This document shows positions 24,198 through 34,294 of a DNA stretch of 64,000 nt, one piece after another (the first letter of the stretch is position 1; each line of letters begins with the position of its first letter). This stretch comes from Flavobacterium hydrophilum. Lineage in GTDB: Bacteria; Bacteroidota; Bacteroidia; Flavobacteriales; Flavobacteriaceae. The DNA lies in NCBI RefSeq assembly GCF_003202405.1, contig NZ_QJHL01000001.1:992001-1056000 (forward strand), read 5' to 3'. The notes under the pieces were generated by a model, which was not told where the DNA came from, did no database searches, and saw nothing but the letters and a program-made list of their open reading frames with translations. The position numbers were made by a program, and so were the translations under genes.

Positions 24198-26816
24198 ATG
24201 AAGCATATAATTTCAGCATGCTTTTTTTTATTCAGTTTGTGTATGTTCTCTCAAAATGTATCAGTAACTGTAGATCAAAATATGACATTAAAAGAAGTGT
24301 TTAAGCAAATAGAGAACCAAACGGATTTTAAATTTGCTTTTACCGATCAGATTAATACAAACCAAAGGTATTTTAATCAAAAGAATACTTATAAAAATAT
24401 CGAAATAAAAGCCCTTATCAATGAGCTGAATAAGAACAATTCGATTCAGTTTTCTATCGTTGGGAATAATATTTTCGTGAAGCAAAAAACTTCTAAAGCA
24501 GCTACTTCCAAAAAAAAAAGTAAGTTAACCGGACAAGTTCTTGATGAGAATAAAGAGCCTGTTATTGGCGCCAATATTTTTATTAAAGAATTGGAAACAG
24601 GTGTTACTAGTGATGCAGACGGGAAGTTTTCGTTAGAATTGAATAAAGGAACTTATACTGTTGTAGTCAGTTATGTTGGTTTTAAAAATGGAGAAAAACA
24701 AATAACAGTTTCTGATGATGAAAGAATAAATTTTATTATGGATGCCGACAGCCAGCAGCTGGAGCAGGTAATTGTTACAAACTCAAAAGCAGTTGATGTA
24801 AGAAATACGCAGATGAGTGTCAATAAACTTACGATGGAAGAGATCAAAAAAATTCCATCAGCTATGGGAGAGCCAGATCCTTTAAAATCAATATTGACAT
24901 TACCGGGAGTTACAAATGCAGGAGAGCTTTCGTCAGGTTTTAATGTCCGAGGAGGTGCTGCCGATCAGAATTTGACTCTTTTAGACGGAGCCCCTGTGTA
25001 TGGAGACTCTCACATGTTTGGTTTTTTTTCCATCTTTAATGCAGATGTGGTCAACGGACTGGATTTATACAAAGGAGGGATTCCTTCAAAGTTTGGAGGA
25101 AGGGTTTCTTCTGTTCTGGATGTGAGTCAGCTAACCGGAGATTTTACAGATTATAAGGTGAATGGAGGAATTGGATTGATATCCAGCCGTTTGCTGGTAC
25201 AAGGACCAATCAAAAAAGAAGTTGGTTCCTTTGTTGTTGCAGCGCGAACCTCTTATGCCCATTTATTTTTAAAGCTGGCAGATAATAATAATTCAGCAAT
25301 GTTTTATGATATAAATGCTAAATTAAATTATCGTCTGGGTGCTAATAATACGCTGGCTTTTTCCGGATATTTTGGAAATGACGTTTTCGATATCAATGAA
25401 CGTTTTTCAAGTACTTACGGAAACACAATGGGAATTTTAAGCTGGAAGCATCAGTTTTCTGATAATTTAAATACCAATTTATCTGTTTTCTACACCGATT
25501 ATAAATTTAATTTGGGCATTTCAACCGAAAATTTTGAGTGGGACAATACCATAAAAAGTTATGGATTAAAGTATAACTGGAGTCAGACTGTATCTGAAAA
25601 GCTTAAACTTAACTACGGAATAGACGGTCAATATTTTGATTTCAATCCCGGTACCGTACAGCCCACCAGTTCAGATTCACCGTTCAATTACAAACAGCTT
25701 GATAAAAAATATGCTTTAGAATCGTCTGCTTACCTTGATTTCGAACATCAGATTACCGAAAAATTGAATCTACGCTACGGACTTCGTTATAGTATGTTTT
25801 ACCGTTTAGGAGGAGAGGAGATTAGCACTTATGAAAATGGACAGGCAGTTGTATACAATCCGTTATATAATATTTATGAAGAAGGTACTCCAACAGGAAG
25901 TATCTCTTATAAAAGTGGAGAAACCATAAGTAAGTTCAATAATTTAGAACCGCGTGCAGCATTATCATATGCTTTTAATGATGATAACTCGGTAAAAGCG
26001 AGTTACAACAGGATGGCACAATACATTCATATCTTATCAAATACACAGTCACCATTGCCAATGAATATCTGGACACCAAGCGGACCTTTTACAAAACCAC
26101 AGCTTCTGGATCAATATGCAATAGGCTATTTTAAGAATATTAAGGATGCTGAATATTCTTTTGAAGGAGAATTGTTTTATAAAAATATCCAAAACCGTAT
26201 TGATTACATAGACGGTGCAGATATTTTGGCCAATAATAATATAGAGCAGGTTATCTTGAATGGCAAAGCCAGATCCTATGGTTTGGAATTATTATTTAGA
26301 AAAAACACAGGTAATTTAACCGGCTGGGTTTCTTATACACTGTCAAGAGCTGAGCAAAAAACTCCCGGCAGAACTTCCGAAGAACCAGGAATAGCAAACG
26401 GTAATTGGTATTTATCAGGATATGACAAACTGCATAATCTAAATATTGTGGGTAGTTATCTGTACAATCCAAAATGGTCTTTTAATGCTAATTTTTCATT
26501 GCAGTCAGGTATGCCTGTAACGTATGCAAATGGTTATTATGAATTTGGAGGAATCAATATTCCTAATTTTTCACTTAGAAATGAAAACAGATTACCGCTT
26601 TACCATCACCTGGATCTGGCAGCGACTTACACGCCTAAACCGGATAAAAAGAAAGGATGGCAGAGCTATTGGGTGTTTAGCATTTATAATATCTACAACC
26701 GACAAAATGCTGCTTCTATGACATTTGCAACAAATGAAGATACGGGAGCGAATGAGACCAGAAGACTATCCATTTTTGGAATAGTACCTGGTATTTCTTA
26801 TAATTTTAAATTTTAA
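24198..26816 (+). CDS. TonB-dependent receptor with STN signalling domain (FecA-like)
   Basis: An 872-aa outer-membrane receptor. A signal peptide (MKHIISACFFLFSLCMFSQ) is followed by an STN domain (about 20-95) that would talk to the FecR protein. A CarboxypepD_reg-like domain (about 110-190, LTGQVLDENKEPVIGANIF) comes next, then the plug (about 205-320, FNVRGGAADQNLTLLDGAPVY) and a 22-strand beta-barrel region ending in the aromatic terminus SYNFKF. It imports a ligand with TonB energy. The ligand is unknown; iron chelates or glycan pieces are both usual for this group. The next gene overlaps its stop codon by one base. Confidence 0.95.
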   Translation: MKHIISACFFLFSLCMFSQNVSVTVDQNMTLKEVFKQIENQTDFKFAFTDQINTNQRYFNQKNTYKNIEIKALINELNKNNSIQFSIVGNNIFVKQKTSKAATSKKKSKLTGQVLDENKEPVIGANIFIKELETGVTSDADGKFSLELNKGTYTVVVSYVGFKNGEKQITVSDDERINFIMDADSQQLEQVIVTNSKAVDVRNTQMSVNKLTMEEIKKIPSAMGEPDPLKSILTLPGVTNAGELSSGFNVRGGAADQNLTLLDGAPVYGDSHMFGFFSIFNADVVNGLDLYKGGIPSKFGGRVSSVLDVSQLTGDFTDYKVNGGIGLISSRLLVQGPIKKEVGSFVVAARTSYAHLFLKLADNNNSAMFYDINAKLNYRLGANNTLAFSGYFGNDVFDINERFSSTYGNTMGILSWKHQFSDNLNTNLSVFYTDYKFNLGISTENFEWDNTIKSYGLKYNWSQTVSEKLKLNYGIDGQYFDFNPGTVQPTSSDSPFNYKQLDKKYALESSAYLDFEHQITEKLNLRYGLRYSMFYRLGGEEISTYENGQAVVYNPLYNIYEEGTPTGSISYKSGETISKFNNLEPRAALSYAFNDDNSVKASYNRMAQYIHILSNTQSPLPMNIWTPSGPFTKPQLLDQYAIGYFKNIKDAEYSFEGELFYKNIQNRIDYIDGADILANNNIEQVILNGKARSYGLELLFRKNTGNLTGWVSYTLSRAEQKTPGRTSEEPGIANGNWYLSGYDKLHNLNIVGSYLYNPKWSFNANFSLQSGMPVTYANGYYEFGGINIPNFSLRNENRLPLYHHLDLAATYTPKPDKKKGWQSYWVFSIYNIYNRQNAASMTFATNEDTGANETRRLSIFGIVPGISYNFKF

Positions 26817-27664
26817 TGAATATGAAAAGGCTTGAAAAATATAATTTTAGAAATAAAATACTGACTCTACTGAGTTTTCTTTTTGTAATAACTTTTTCAT
26901 CTTGTGAAGAAACAGTGACTCTTGATTTAGAAACCGGTGAAACAAAAATAGTTGTAGATGCAGAAATTATCTGGCTAAAAGGAACAACTGGTAATCAACA
27001 GACCATAAAAATCAGTAAAACAGCTCCTTATTACAGCAACACTACGCCAAAAGTTTCCGGAGCCCAGGTAAGGGTTGAAAACAGTAATGGCGATGTTTTT
27101 ACTTTTAATGAAACAGAACCTGGGACTTATGTATGTACTGATTTTGTTCCTGTCATTAATATGGATTACACCCTTTATGTAACAGCAGAAGGACAAAATT
27201 TTACAGCTGTTGAAAAACTGACTTCTGTGACGCCAATTGACAAAGTAGAGCAAAAGATTGTTCCTGATTTTGGAGGTGAAGATGTAATTGAACTTACCTT
27301 TTATTATAAAGATCCTGCAAACGAGGTTAATTATTATCTCACAGATTATCAAAGTGATTTCCTGTTGTTTCCGGAATATGAATTGACAGATGATGAATTG
27401 TTTAATGGAAATGAAATAAGCACACGATTTTCAGACGAGGATAAAATGAAACCCGGAAAAACAGTTCAAATTACGCATCGTGGTATTTCTAAAAATTTCT
27501 ATAATTACATGAAATTAATTTTAGAAATATATGGAGGAAGCCCTTTTTCTGTTCCTCCCGGAAATATCAGAGGTAATATCGTAAATACGAGTGATTCCAA
27601 AAATTTTGCTTTTGGTTATTTCAGACTTTGTGAAGCAGATAAAGTATCGTATCTGGTAAAATAA
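26816..27664 (+). CDS. DUF4249 family lipoprotein
   Basis: A 282-aa protein with a lipoprotein signal peptide (LSFLFVITFSSC; the Cys is the lipid anchor). The DUF4249 features follow: a beta-sandwich-like N-terminal half (LDLETGETKIVVDAEI, GAQVRVENSNGDVFTF) and a longer C-terminal half. DUF4249 genes are regularly paired with TonB receptors in Bacteroidota and are thought to be surface lipoproteins that assist the receptor. The first ATG overlaps the receptor stop (TAATG); a second ATG 6 bases later is also possible. Tight coupling supports a shared transport function. Confidence 0.9.
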   Translation: MNMKRLEKYNFRNKILTLLSFLFVITFSSCEETVTLDLETGETKIVVDAEIIWLKGTTGNQQTIKISKTAPYYSNTTPKVSGAQVRVENSNGDVFTFNETEPGTYVCTDFVPVINMDYTLYVTAEGQNFTAVEKLTSVTPIDKVEQKIVPDFGGEDVIELTFYYKDPANEVNYYLTDYQSDFLLFPEYELTDDELFNGNEISTRFSDEDKMKPGKTVQITHRGISKNFYNYMKLILEIYGGSPFSVPPGNIRGNIVNTSDSKNFAFGYFRLCEADKVSYLVK

Positions 27665-27692
27665 AGATTAGATTATTTAGGTTGATTTGTAT

Positions 27693-27738
27693 GTGCATCT
27701 GCTATTAAATATTTTTTTGGCAGATGTACGCTTTTTTA
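27693..27738 (+). terminator. Terminator after the TonB/DUF4249 operon
   Basis: Stem GTGCATCTGC (27693-27702) with GCAGATGTAC (27720-27729; one G-U pair), then a T-rich run. It separates this plus-strand operon from the convergent end of the eCIS operon. Confidence 0.65.
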
Positions 27739-27753
27739 TAATCTGCTTAAACG

Positions 27754-29058
27754 TTACATCATTTTTCCTTCTTTTACATACTCTTTTTTTATTCCCTGAA
27801 GAAGGTGATTGAGGTTAATATTTTCGTTATCTTCTTCCAGTGTTCTCAGGCAGGCATATTGGATGATGTTCACAATATTGGCGCCGGTAATGTCGTACTT
27901 TTTTGAAAGTTCATTAAGATTAACATCTTCAGCAATTTTGATTCCTTTAGGCAGATTATTTTTCCAAAGCTGCAAACGTTCACTATAAGAAGGCACTTCA
28001 AACTCAATTATGGATTGAAATCTTCGGGTAAAAGCGGTATCAATATTTGCTTTAAAATTAGAAGCCAGAATAACCAGTCCGGGATGATTTTCGATGCGCT
28101 GAAGTAAATAGGAAACCTCCTGATTGGCATATTTATCATGAGCATCACGAACATTTGTACGTTTTCCAAACACTGCATCAGCTTCATCAAAAAAGAGAAT
28201 CCAGTCTTTATCAGCTGCTTTGTCAAAAAGAGATGAAAGATTTTTTTCTGTCTCACCGATGTATTTCGAAATTACCATAGACAAATCAATACGGTAAACA
28301 TCTCTTTTAGTGTATTTTCCCAAAAGCGAAGCAGTAAGCGTTTTTCCCGTACCCGGTGCACCATAAAACATAACTCTGAAACCGGGTTTAATCTTAGCTT
28401 TCATATCCCATTCGTGAAGTAAAATTTCATTGAATTTAAGCCACGTTTCTATTTCTTTTATTTGATTTAAAGTATTGGAATTAAGTACCAAATCATCCCA
28501 GTCTAATTGAGTTTCAATTAATTGAGCAGGAAAGATACTGCTCAGCTGTGGTTTAAGGATTTTTCCGGTAATGAATTTTTCAATGTATTCATCTTCCAAA
28601 ATTAATAAACCACTCAGTTTGGGTTCACCATTTGGAACAGCTTCTATTTTGATGATCCCTTTATGATAAAGAAAAGACTGATTGTGTAAATAATTATAAA
28701 AGGCAATTCTTTCGTTAAGATTATTTCCGGCAATTAAAAACTGAGCTGTTTCGCCTGTAGGTAAAATGCCACGATGGTTTTTCGTTTTTATTCCGCCAAA
28801 CTCAGGCAGTTCACCGCCATTTGGTAAATATTCTGCAATAATCGAACTTAAAAAATCGGGTTTCACGTGCGGCGCAAGAGCCAGTCCTAACAAAAGGGTG
28901 TCAATTTCTGTGAGGTTATTTTCGATGATGAATTCGTTTATAAAACCATTCGAATCAACTTGATTCAAAACAGGTTTTTCCATTGGGTTTTCGGCCAGGA
29001 AAAGAGTATCAAGCTGAAATACGAATTGGTTTTTTAAGTGTTCGAATAGTGTTTCCAT
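27754..29058 (-). CDS. eCIS AAA+ ATPase (Afp15/Pvc15-like)
   Basis: A 434-aa protein with an N-terminal region (about 220 residues) and a C-terminal AAA+ module. Walker A is GAPGTGKT and Walker B is ILFFDEADAVFG. Sensor 1 (VILASN) and arginine-finger candidates (TRRFQS) follow. An AAA+ ATPase of this kind is a hallmark of eCIS loci; in Afp and PVC it is needed for particle assembly or function. Here it is the last gene of the minus-strand cluster, two bases after the preceding gene, which argues for co-transcription and coupling. Confidence 0.93.
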   Translation of the reverse strand: METLFEHLKNQFVFQLDTLFLAENPMEKPVLNQVDSNGFINEFIIENNLTEIDTLLLGLALAPHVKPDFLSSIIAEYLPNGGELPEFGGIKTKNHRGILPTGETAQFLIAGNNLNERIAFYNYLHNQSFLYHKGIIKIEAVPNGEPKLSGLLILEDEYIEKFITGKILKPQLSSIFPAQLIETQLDWDDLVLNSNTLNQIKEIETWLKFNEILLHEWDMKAKIKPGFRVMFYGAPGTGKTLTASLLGKYTKRDVYRIDLSMVISKYIGETEKNLSSLFDKAADKDWILFFDEADAVFGKRTNVRDAHDKYANQEVSYLLQRIENHPGLVILASNFKANIDTAFTRRFQSIIEFEVPSYSERLQLWKNNLPKGIKIAEDVNLNELSKKYDITGANIVNIIQYACLRTLEEDNENINLNHLLQGIKKEYVKEGKMM

Positions 29059-29060
29059 AA

Positions 29061-29642
29061 CTACGTTCTTAAGAATTCGAGTAATTTATTTCCTAATATT
29101 ACCTGTTCATCAATTGATGAAATTAATTCTGATGTGTTGTATTCAATATTTTGAATATTAGGAAGATTTCCGTTCAGGGTTTCTTTCCAATTGTTTTTGT
29201 TGTTTAATTCAACAAAATTGTAAAGTTCTTTTTGTTGGTTAATATCTTTGAAATAATTAGGGGAATCAATCAATGGATAATAGCCAGAATACGGTTGTGG
29301 CAAAATACCCAATGATGAAAAATAAATTTTATTTTCTTTAGGTTCAAATATGAAAAACAAAGGTTCGCTGTAAATGCATGTTCTTAATAAAGCAAATTTC
29401 CTATCCAATAGTCTTTCTTTTAATTCCTTTAGCTGAGGAAGTATATGATCAAGAATACCAAAATTATTGAAATCTTCGTTTGATGACATTGAGATTTTAC
29501 TTAATAACACGATCATTTTATCCAGTCTGGGTTTCCATTCGGGAGTATTTTCAAGAAAATCACTAATCGTTATAGCGCTTCTGGGCGGGAAATCATCATT
29601 GCCTTCCTCATCATCAGGGTTGTATATATAGAATGTTATCAT
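29061..29642 (-). CDS. Hypothetical eCIS-associated protein
   Basis: A 193-aa soluble, acidic protein (MITFYIYNPDDEEGNDDFPP at the N-terminus) without signal peptide, membrane segment or motif I recognise. Its position between a DUF4157 cargo-like gene and the AAA+ ATPase, with gaps of 52 and 2 bases, ties it to the eCIS. It could be an adaptor for the ATPase, a chaperone for the giant DUF4157 protein, or an immunity-like protein. None of these is shown by the sequence. Confidence 0.6.
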   Translation of the reverse strand: MITFYIYNPDDEEGNDDFPPRSAITISDFLENTPEWKPRLDKMIVLLSKISMSSNEDFNNFGILDHILPQLKELKERLLDRKFALLRTCIYSEPLFFIFEPKENKIYFSSLGILPQPYSGYYPLIDSPNYFKDINQQKELYNFVELNNKNNWKETLNGNLPNIQNIEYNTSELISSIDEQVILGNKLLEFLRT

Positions 29643-29694
29643 TAGATATTAGTTTTTATCAAAAATTAATAAGTAAAAGTATGTTTTTTTTGCG

Positions 29695-32600
29695 TTATAT
29701 GCTTTGCCATAAAGTCACTACTGCCTTCATGAGTTTTCCTTCAATTTGTATGCCCACACTTCCTTGAGGATAAAGAGACAATACCCCGCGTACGTTGTCT
29801 AGACTCACCCACATTTGATGACTTGCGGCCATTGTTCCTTTTCGTACATCAGTTCTGTTTAATGTTCTGATTAAAGCTTCCAATTCGGGTGAATTCAAAA
29901 GGGAACGGGCTAAACTTTCTAGTTGTGCAAAATCAGTTCCAAGATTAAACATACTAACTCTCGATTCAATATTGGCAAAAGAATTTACAAAGAAATATTT
30001 CCATGTATGACCGGCTGCGATATGTGCAATATCAGCATTTTCAATCGTAACAACCACAGATGTGCCATCAGCTATAAGGAAACTTTTACTGCCGACTTGT
30101 CCGGTTCCGGCGACACCTCTTGCCGGGACATTTAAATTTGATGTACCTAGGCATTCATTGGCCAGATTTATGGCATATTGTAATCCGTTTTCCCATTTTG
30201 AAGCTGCTCCACTAGTGGCAACTCTGTCAAAGAAATTAATTATTTTATCAATTTTTTTGAATCTATGTACCGGACAGGCTTCTAAAAAGTCAAGAATAAA
30301 GGTTGAGCCAGATGTGGCGCGAGACAATCCGTTAGCAATTGCTTTATCGACAATAGTCATTACATCGGCAAAATTTCCAAAATGATTAATAAAGTTTGTT
30401 AATTTGTCAAGGTCCTTAATTTCATCCAGAACTTTAATCAGGTCATCAACCACTCCACCGGCTTGAGTTAGAAGATTTCTTAGTTTAGCCACGGTTAAGT
30501 TTTCCATGTGAAGGAGTTTCTCTAATTTGCCAACTGTCATTCCGGGGTCGTCCAGAAATCTAACAAAATCATCCAATTCACCTGCGAGAGCCTCTAGTTT
30601 TGGCAAGGCTGCATTTATATCTGTCAATCCTTCCAGAAAAGGAACCAAACGATCTAAGGCAGCGCTTCTTCCTAAAATGGTTACTACTTTGTCAGCATCT
30701 GTAACTGTGTTAAATACAGCTAATAATCTGTTAGTATCTGCAAAAGAATCAAAAGCAATGACTAACTTATCCAATTCCGCAACTTTATCAAAAAGAGCAA
30801 TTATTTTATTGATATCAGAAGCTTCTTCAACTATTCGGAGCATTGTTGCAAAATCGGCAGCTTTGGTTACAATTCGAAGCAGTGCCGGAATATCATCGGC
30901 AGTCTGAATCAAAGTAATTAATCTTCCCATATTAGCTGTTCCTACGCGTTCCATTGCAATAATCATTTTGTCAATATCACCTGCTTCAGATAATACTTGT
31001 ACAACTCGTGCAAAATCATCGCCGGAGCGTTCAAGTACAATAAATAATTTTGCTAATTCTTTTGCTTTGCTTAATATAGTTATAAGGGTTTCGGCATGAC
31101 CAACCTGTATTCCTCTTTCAATGAGCGTTAAAATCCTGCCTACATCATCTGCTTTACTAAGAATAATAAGTAATTCATCTGCTTTTCCAACGGCAAGTAA
31201 CGCCTCAATTATTCTTGCTACATCATCAGCACTGCTCAATAGTTTGATTAACAATTCAAGATCTTTAATCTTATCCATTAGCAAAAGCAGTCTTTCAAGA
31301 TTGGCAATGCTGTCTATCAGTGCAATAAGAGCTCTGACATTTTTTACTCGTGCAACAATTCTTATGAATCGTGACAAAGTTCCTACTCTTGCTACAATTT
31401 CGGCAATTCTTCCTAAACGTGGAATCCAGCCCATTAAACGTGCATAAACACCTGTGCCTATTAAAGCGAAAGCGATTTCAAAAAGGGCTCTTCCAAACAA
31501 TCGTCCTCTTTCGTAAGGCGATAAACCTTCAGTAGTAACTGCTCTGTAAATGAAATAAATGGCGGTAAGTACTCCTACAACTATACCAATAATCATCAAT
31601 ACCAGCATAACTTTGGCAAATGCTACACTAAATACAAAAACAGCAATTAGAATAATAATAACGATTATGAGAATAGCTACCCAGAAAAACAAGGTTCCCA
31701 TTGCATCCCATAAAGCAGACACCAGGCTGGTGAAGCCTTCGACAAAACCGTGTGCCATTCCTGAGATAAAATCAGTTACATCATCCCACCAGGAACGGGA
31801 ACGATTGAATTCTTCGTCAAGATTTGCAGTAAATTGATTTAATATTTCTGATTGTTGAAGTAAACCACTACTTACGGTTTCGCGCATGTTGGTAATATCA
31901 TCGGTGAGCTGGCTGTTCCATCTCGTATCGCTTTCGTCAATTTTTTCCTGTAAACCACCATCAAGCGAATCTGCAACTGTTTGCGTTTCGGTTTCAGATT
32001 CACGGGCACCGTCATCTATTGTTTTGACAGTATCTGTTTTTAGTTTATCTGCAGATTCCTGGTATCCGTTTGCCGTTTCAGCTAACGAATTGTTAATAGT
32101 ATCCTGATTAGAAGTAAATTCATTTTTAAATTGAGTCGAAATGTCCGTTACTTTTTTAATAACGTCAGTAATGTATTTGTCTACATCTTTATGATGTTCA
32201 TCAATGGCATTGCCTAAATCATTTTGTGCTTCGGCTACCTCTTCATTGTACCAGTAAATTTTCCCTATATCGTTTTTGAAGTGATCGATTTCTTCTAATG
32301 TCGTAGCTTCATTGGTATCAATTTTTGCAAGTGTGGTTTTTAATATATCATCTAATTCGGCGTCAGTTTTTACAGGTAATGTTTCTAATATGGTTATTTG
32401 TGAATTAACACTTGTTTCCAATTCTGTTTTTAGATTGGTGGTTTCTTCATTTAAACCATTAATGGCTTCCCTTGCACAATCAGTTATAGTAGTTATTATT
32501 CCCTCTCTTCTGTCAACAATAGCGTCTATGGCTTCTTGTTTTTTATCGCCAAAATTAGAAGCAATATTCGAGGCATCATCTCTATAATTATCTGCTAATC

Positions 32601-34275
32601 GTAATGAATGAGTGACAATTTCAGAAGAGATAATATCGCCGGATTCCTGAATTTTTTGTACCGTTTCTGGTTTACTCGACCATGCCGCTTCAATAATATC
32701 TCCCACATTGTCTTTACCGCTATACTGACCTTGTTTTTGACGGATAATGGAATCAACCTGTTTAATGTTGTTAGAAGTTGTAGTCAACGCCTGAGTTGAT
32801 TGTTCGGTTCCTGTAGAAATCACGCTCTGTGCCTTTTCTTCGGCAATTGAGCAAATCAGTTCGGTTTTGGTTACAATAACCTCATCAACCCTTAATAATT
32901 CTGCATCAGCCGTATCTCTTGCGCTTTGTATTTCACTATCCCTTTTTTGGATAATACTATTGGTTGTCTGTTCATGCGCTTTGTTAATTTTTTCAATTGT
33001 GACTCTTTTAGTTTCCTTCAATCGATCAATTTCTGCCTGAATAGTCTCTTTGTTTTTTCTTTTTTCTTCGTTAATGCCGTCTGTTAGTTCTTGTTTTTTA
33101 TTTTTAAAATAGGTTACAGACGCTTGTTTTTTCTCTTCTACATAAGCAAGAAATAAGTCATAACTGGCAAAACCACCACCCGTTTCACCACCTCCGGAAG
33201 AAGACGAAGTCGCTTCTGAAGTAGAAGTTGTACTGCTCGAAGTTCCACCAGAAGAATCGCTGCCCGATGTTCCCGTATCAGCTGATTGATTTACAGAAAC
33301 GCCTCCTTCAGATTCCGTGCTTGTTTCCTGAGTTGATTCTGAAGTCGCTTCAGATGTAGATCCGGCTGTTGATTGATTTTGAACAGCACTTGTAGTGCTT
33401 GAAACGGATTGATTAGCTGAATTGCTATTTGGATCTAATGTACTTTGATTAGTTGCTGTACTTTGCGTATTGGTATCTGTTTTGCCTGATCCTGATCCCG
33501 GAGTATCTTCAGAAGAAGTGTTTTCAGTTGGATCAGTTGCTGCTTTCGTGCTTTCCTGAGTTGTATCAGTTTCTGCATTTGAGGTATTTGGTTCTTCTTC
33601 TTTTTTCTGAATAGCCGGTTGAGGTGAACCTTGTTGAATGGTATGTGTTAATTCGTGAGCTAATAAATGCTTTCCACTCTGAGAATCCGGGCTAAATTTT
33701 CCTTCATTAAAATAAATATCATTTCCATTTGCAAAAGCCTGCGCCCCCAGTTCTTTATTCATTTGAACCGCGTTTGAATCATTGTGTATGCGGACATCTC
33801 CAAAATCAGTTCCGAAACCAGACTCCATCTCCGTTTTCGTATTTTCGGGAAGAGATGAACCGCCGCCTTTTGAGCCGTTAAGTTTTTGCTCAATATTAGG
33901 ATTGTTTTTTTGTATATCAGATTGTGTCTTTTCCTGAACGGTTTCTTCTTTAACAGGCTGAAGCTGAACCACAGGAGTTATAGACTCTGCTAATGGTTTT
34001 TCCTGAATTTCATTTTCAGATTCTTCCTTTTTCTGAATTTCATTGTTTTGTTTTTTTTGTATTACAGGAGCCGGAGAAAAAAAGGTATCACTGTTTTTAT
34101 TTTCATTTTTAGAAACCACTTTATCTGCAACAGCATCAGCTTCTATTTCGTATTTATCGTTCGATTTTCCTATATTGAGTTTTGCCTGAACTCCAAAAAA
34201 AGATTCTTCTCTCTTACTTCCTGAAGGAGCAGAGTGATTGGGAGAAGAATTATTTTTTTTAGAAAAAACGCTCAT
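29695..34275 (-). CDS. Giant DUF4157 protein (candidate eCIS cargo/toxin)
   Basis: A 1526-aa modular protein. Residues 1-135 are disordered, with repeated IQKK/VQKK-type motifs. The DUF4157 domain (about 135-215) ends in LLAHELTHTIQQG with a HExxH zinc site near residue 207. A Ser/Thr/Gly-rich linker (about 225-370) and a long coiled coil (about 375-825) follow. Strongly hydrophobic helices (about 858-915) precede helical short repeats of the ADDV..I type (about 980-1250). A C-terminal domain (about 1400-1526) contains IAHIAAGHTW. DUF4157 is known to mark eCIS-associated toxins. The membrane part and the different C-terminal domain suggest a delivered effector; the C-terminal activity is not known to me. 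Confidence 0.8.
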   Translation of the reverse strand: MSVFSKKNNSSPNHSAPSGSKREESFFGVQAKLNIGKSNDKYEIEADAVADKVVSKNENKNSDTFFSPAPVIQKKQNNEIQKKEESENEIQEKPLAESITPVVQLQPVKEETVQEKTQSDIQKNNPNIEQKLNGSKGGGSSLPENTKTEMESGFGTDFGDVRIHNDSNAVQMNKELGAQAFANGNDIYFNEGKFSPDSQSGKHLLAHELTHTIQQGSPQPAIQKKEEEPNTSNAETDTTQESTKAATDPTENTSSEDTPGSGSGKTDTNTQSTATNQSTLDPNSNSANQSVSSTTSAVQNQSTAGSTSEATSESTQETSTESEGGVSVNQSADTGTSGSDSSGGTSSSTTSTSEATSSSSGGGETGGGFASYDLFLAYVEEKKQASVTYFKNKKQELTDGINEEKRKNKETIQAEIDRLKETKRVTIEKINKAHEQTTNSIIQKRDSEIQSARDTADAELLRVDEVIVTKTELICSIAEEKAQSVISTGTEQSTQALTTTSNNIKQVDSIIRQKQGQYSGKDNVGDIIEAAWSSKPETVQKIQESGDIISSEIVTHSLRLADNYRDDASNIASNFGDKKQEAIDAIVDRREGIITTITDCAREAINGLNEETTNLKTELETSVNSQITILETLPVKTDAELDDILKTTLAKIDTNEATTLEEIDHFKNDIGKIYWYNEEVAEAQNDLGNAIDEHHKDVDKYITDVIKKVTDISTQFKNEFTSNQDTINNSLAETANGYQESADKLKTDTVKTIDDGARESETETQTVADSLDGGLQEKIDESDTRWNSQLTDDITNMRETVSSGLLQQSEILNQFTANLDEEFNRSRSWWDDVTDFISGMAHGFVEGFTSLVSALWDAMGTLFFWVAILIIVIIILIAVFVFSVAFAKVMLVLMIIGIVVGVLTAIYFIYRAVTTEGLSPYERGRLFGRALFEIAFALIGTGVYARLMGWIPRLGRIAEIVARVGTLSRFIRIVARVKNVRALIALIDSIANLERLLLLMDKIKDLELLIKLLSSADDVARIIEALLAVGKADELLIILSKADDVGRILTLIERGIQVGHAETLITILSKAKELAKLFIVLERSGDDFARVVQVLSEAGDIDKMIIAMERVGTANMGRLITLIQTADDIPALLRIVTKAADFATMLRIVEEASDINKIIALFDKVAELDKLVIAFDSFADTNRLLAVFNTVTDADKVVTILGRSAALDRLVPFLEGLTDINAALPKLEALAGELDDFVRFLDDPGMTVGKLEKLLHMENLTVAKLRNLLTQAGGVVDDLIKVLDEIKDLDKLTNFINHFGNFADVMTIVDKAIANGLSRATSGSTFILDFLEACPVHRFKKIDKIINFFDRVATSGAASKWENGLQYAINLANECLGTSNLNVPARGVAGTGQVGSKSFLIADGTSVVVTIENADIAHIAAGHTWKYFFVNSFANIESRVSMFNLGTDFAQLESLARSLLNSPELEALIRTLNRTDVRKGTMAASHQMWVSLDNVRGVLSLYPQGSVGIQIEGKLMKAVVTLWQSI

Positions 34276-34294
34276 TTTAAATGCATTTTACAAT

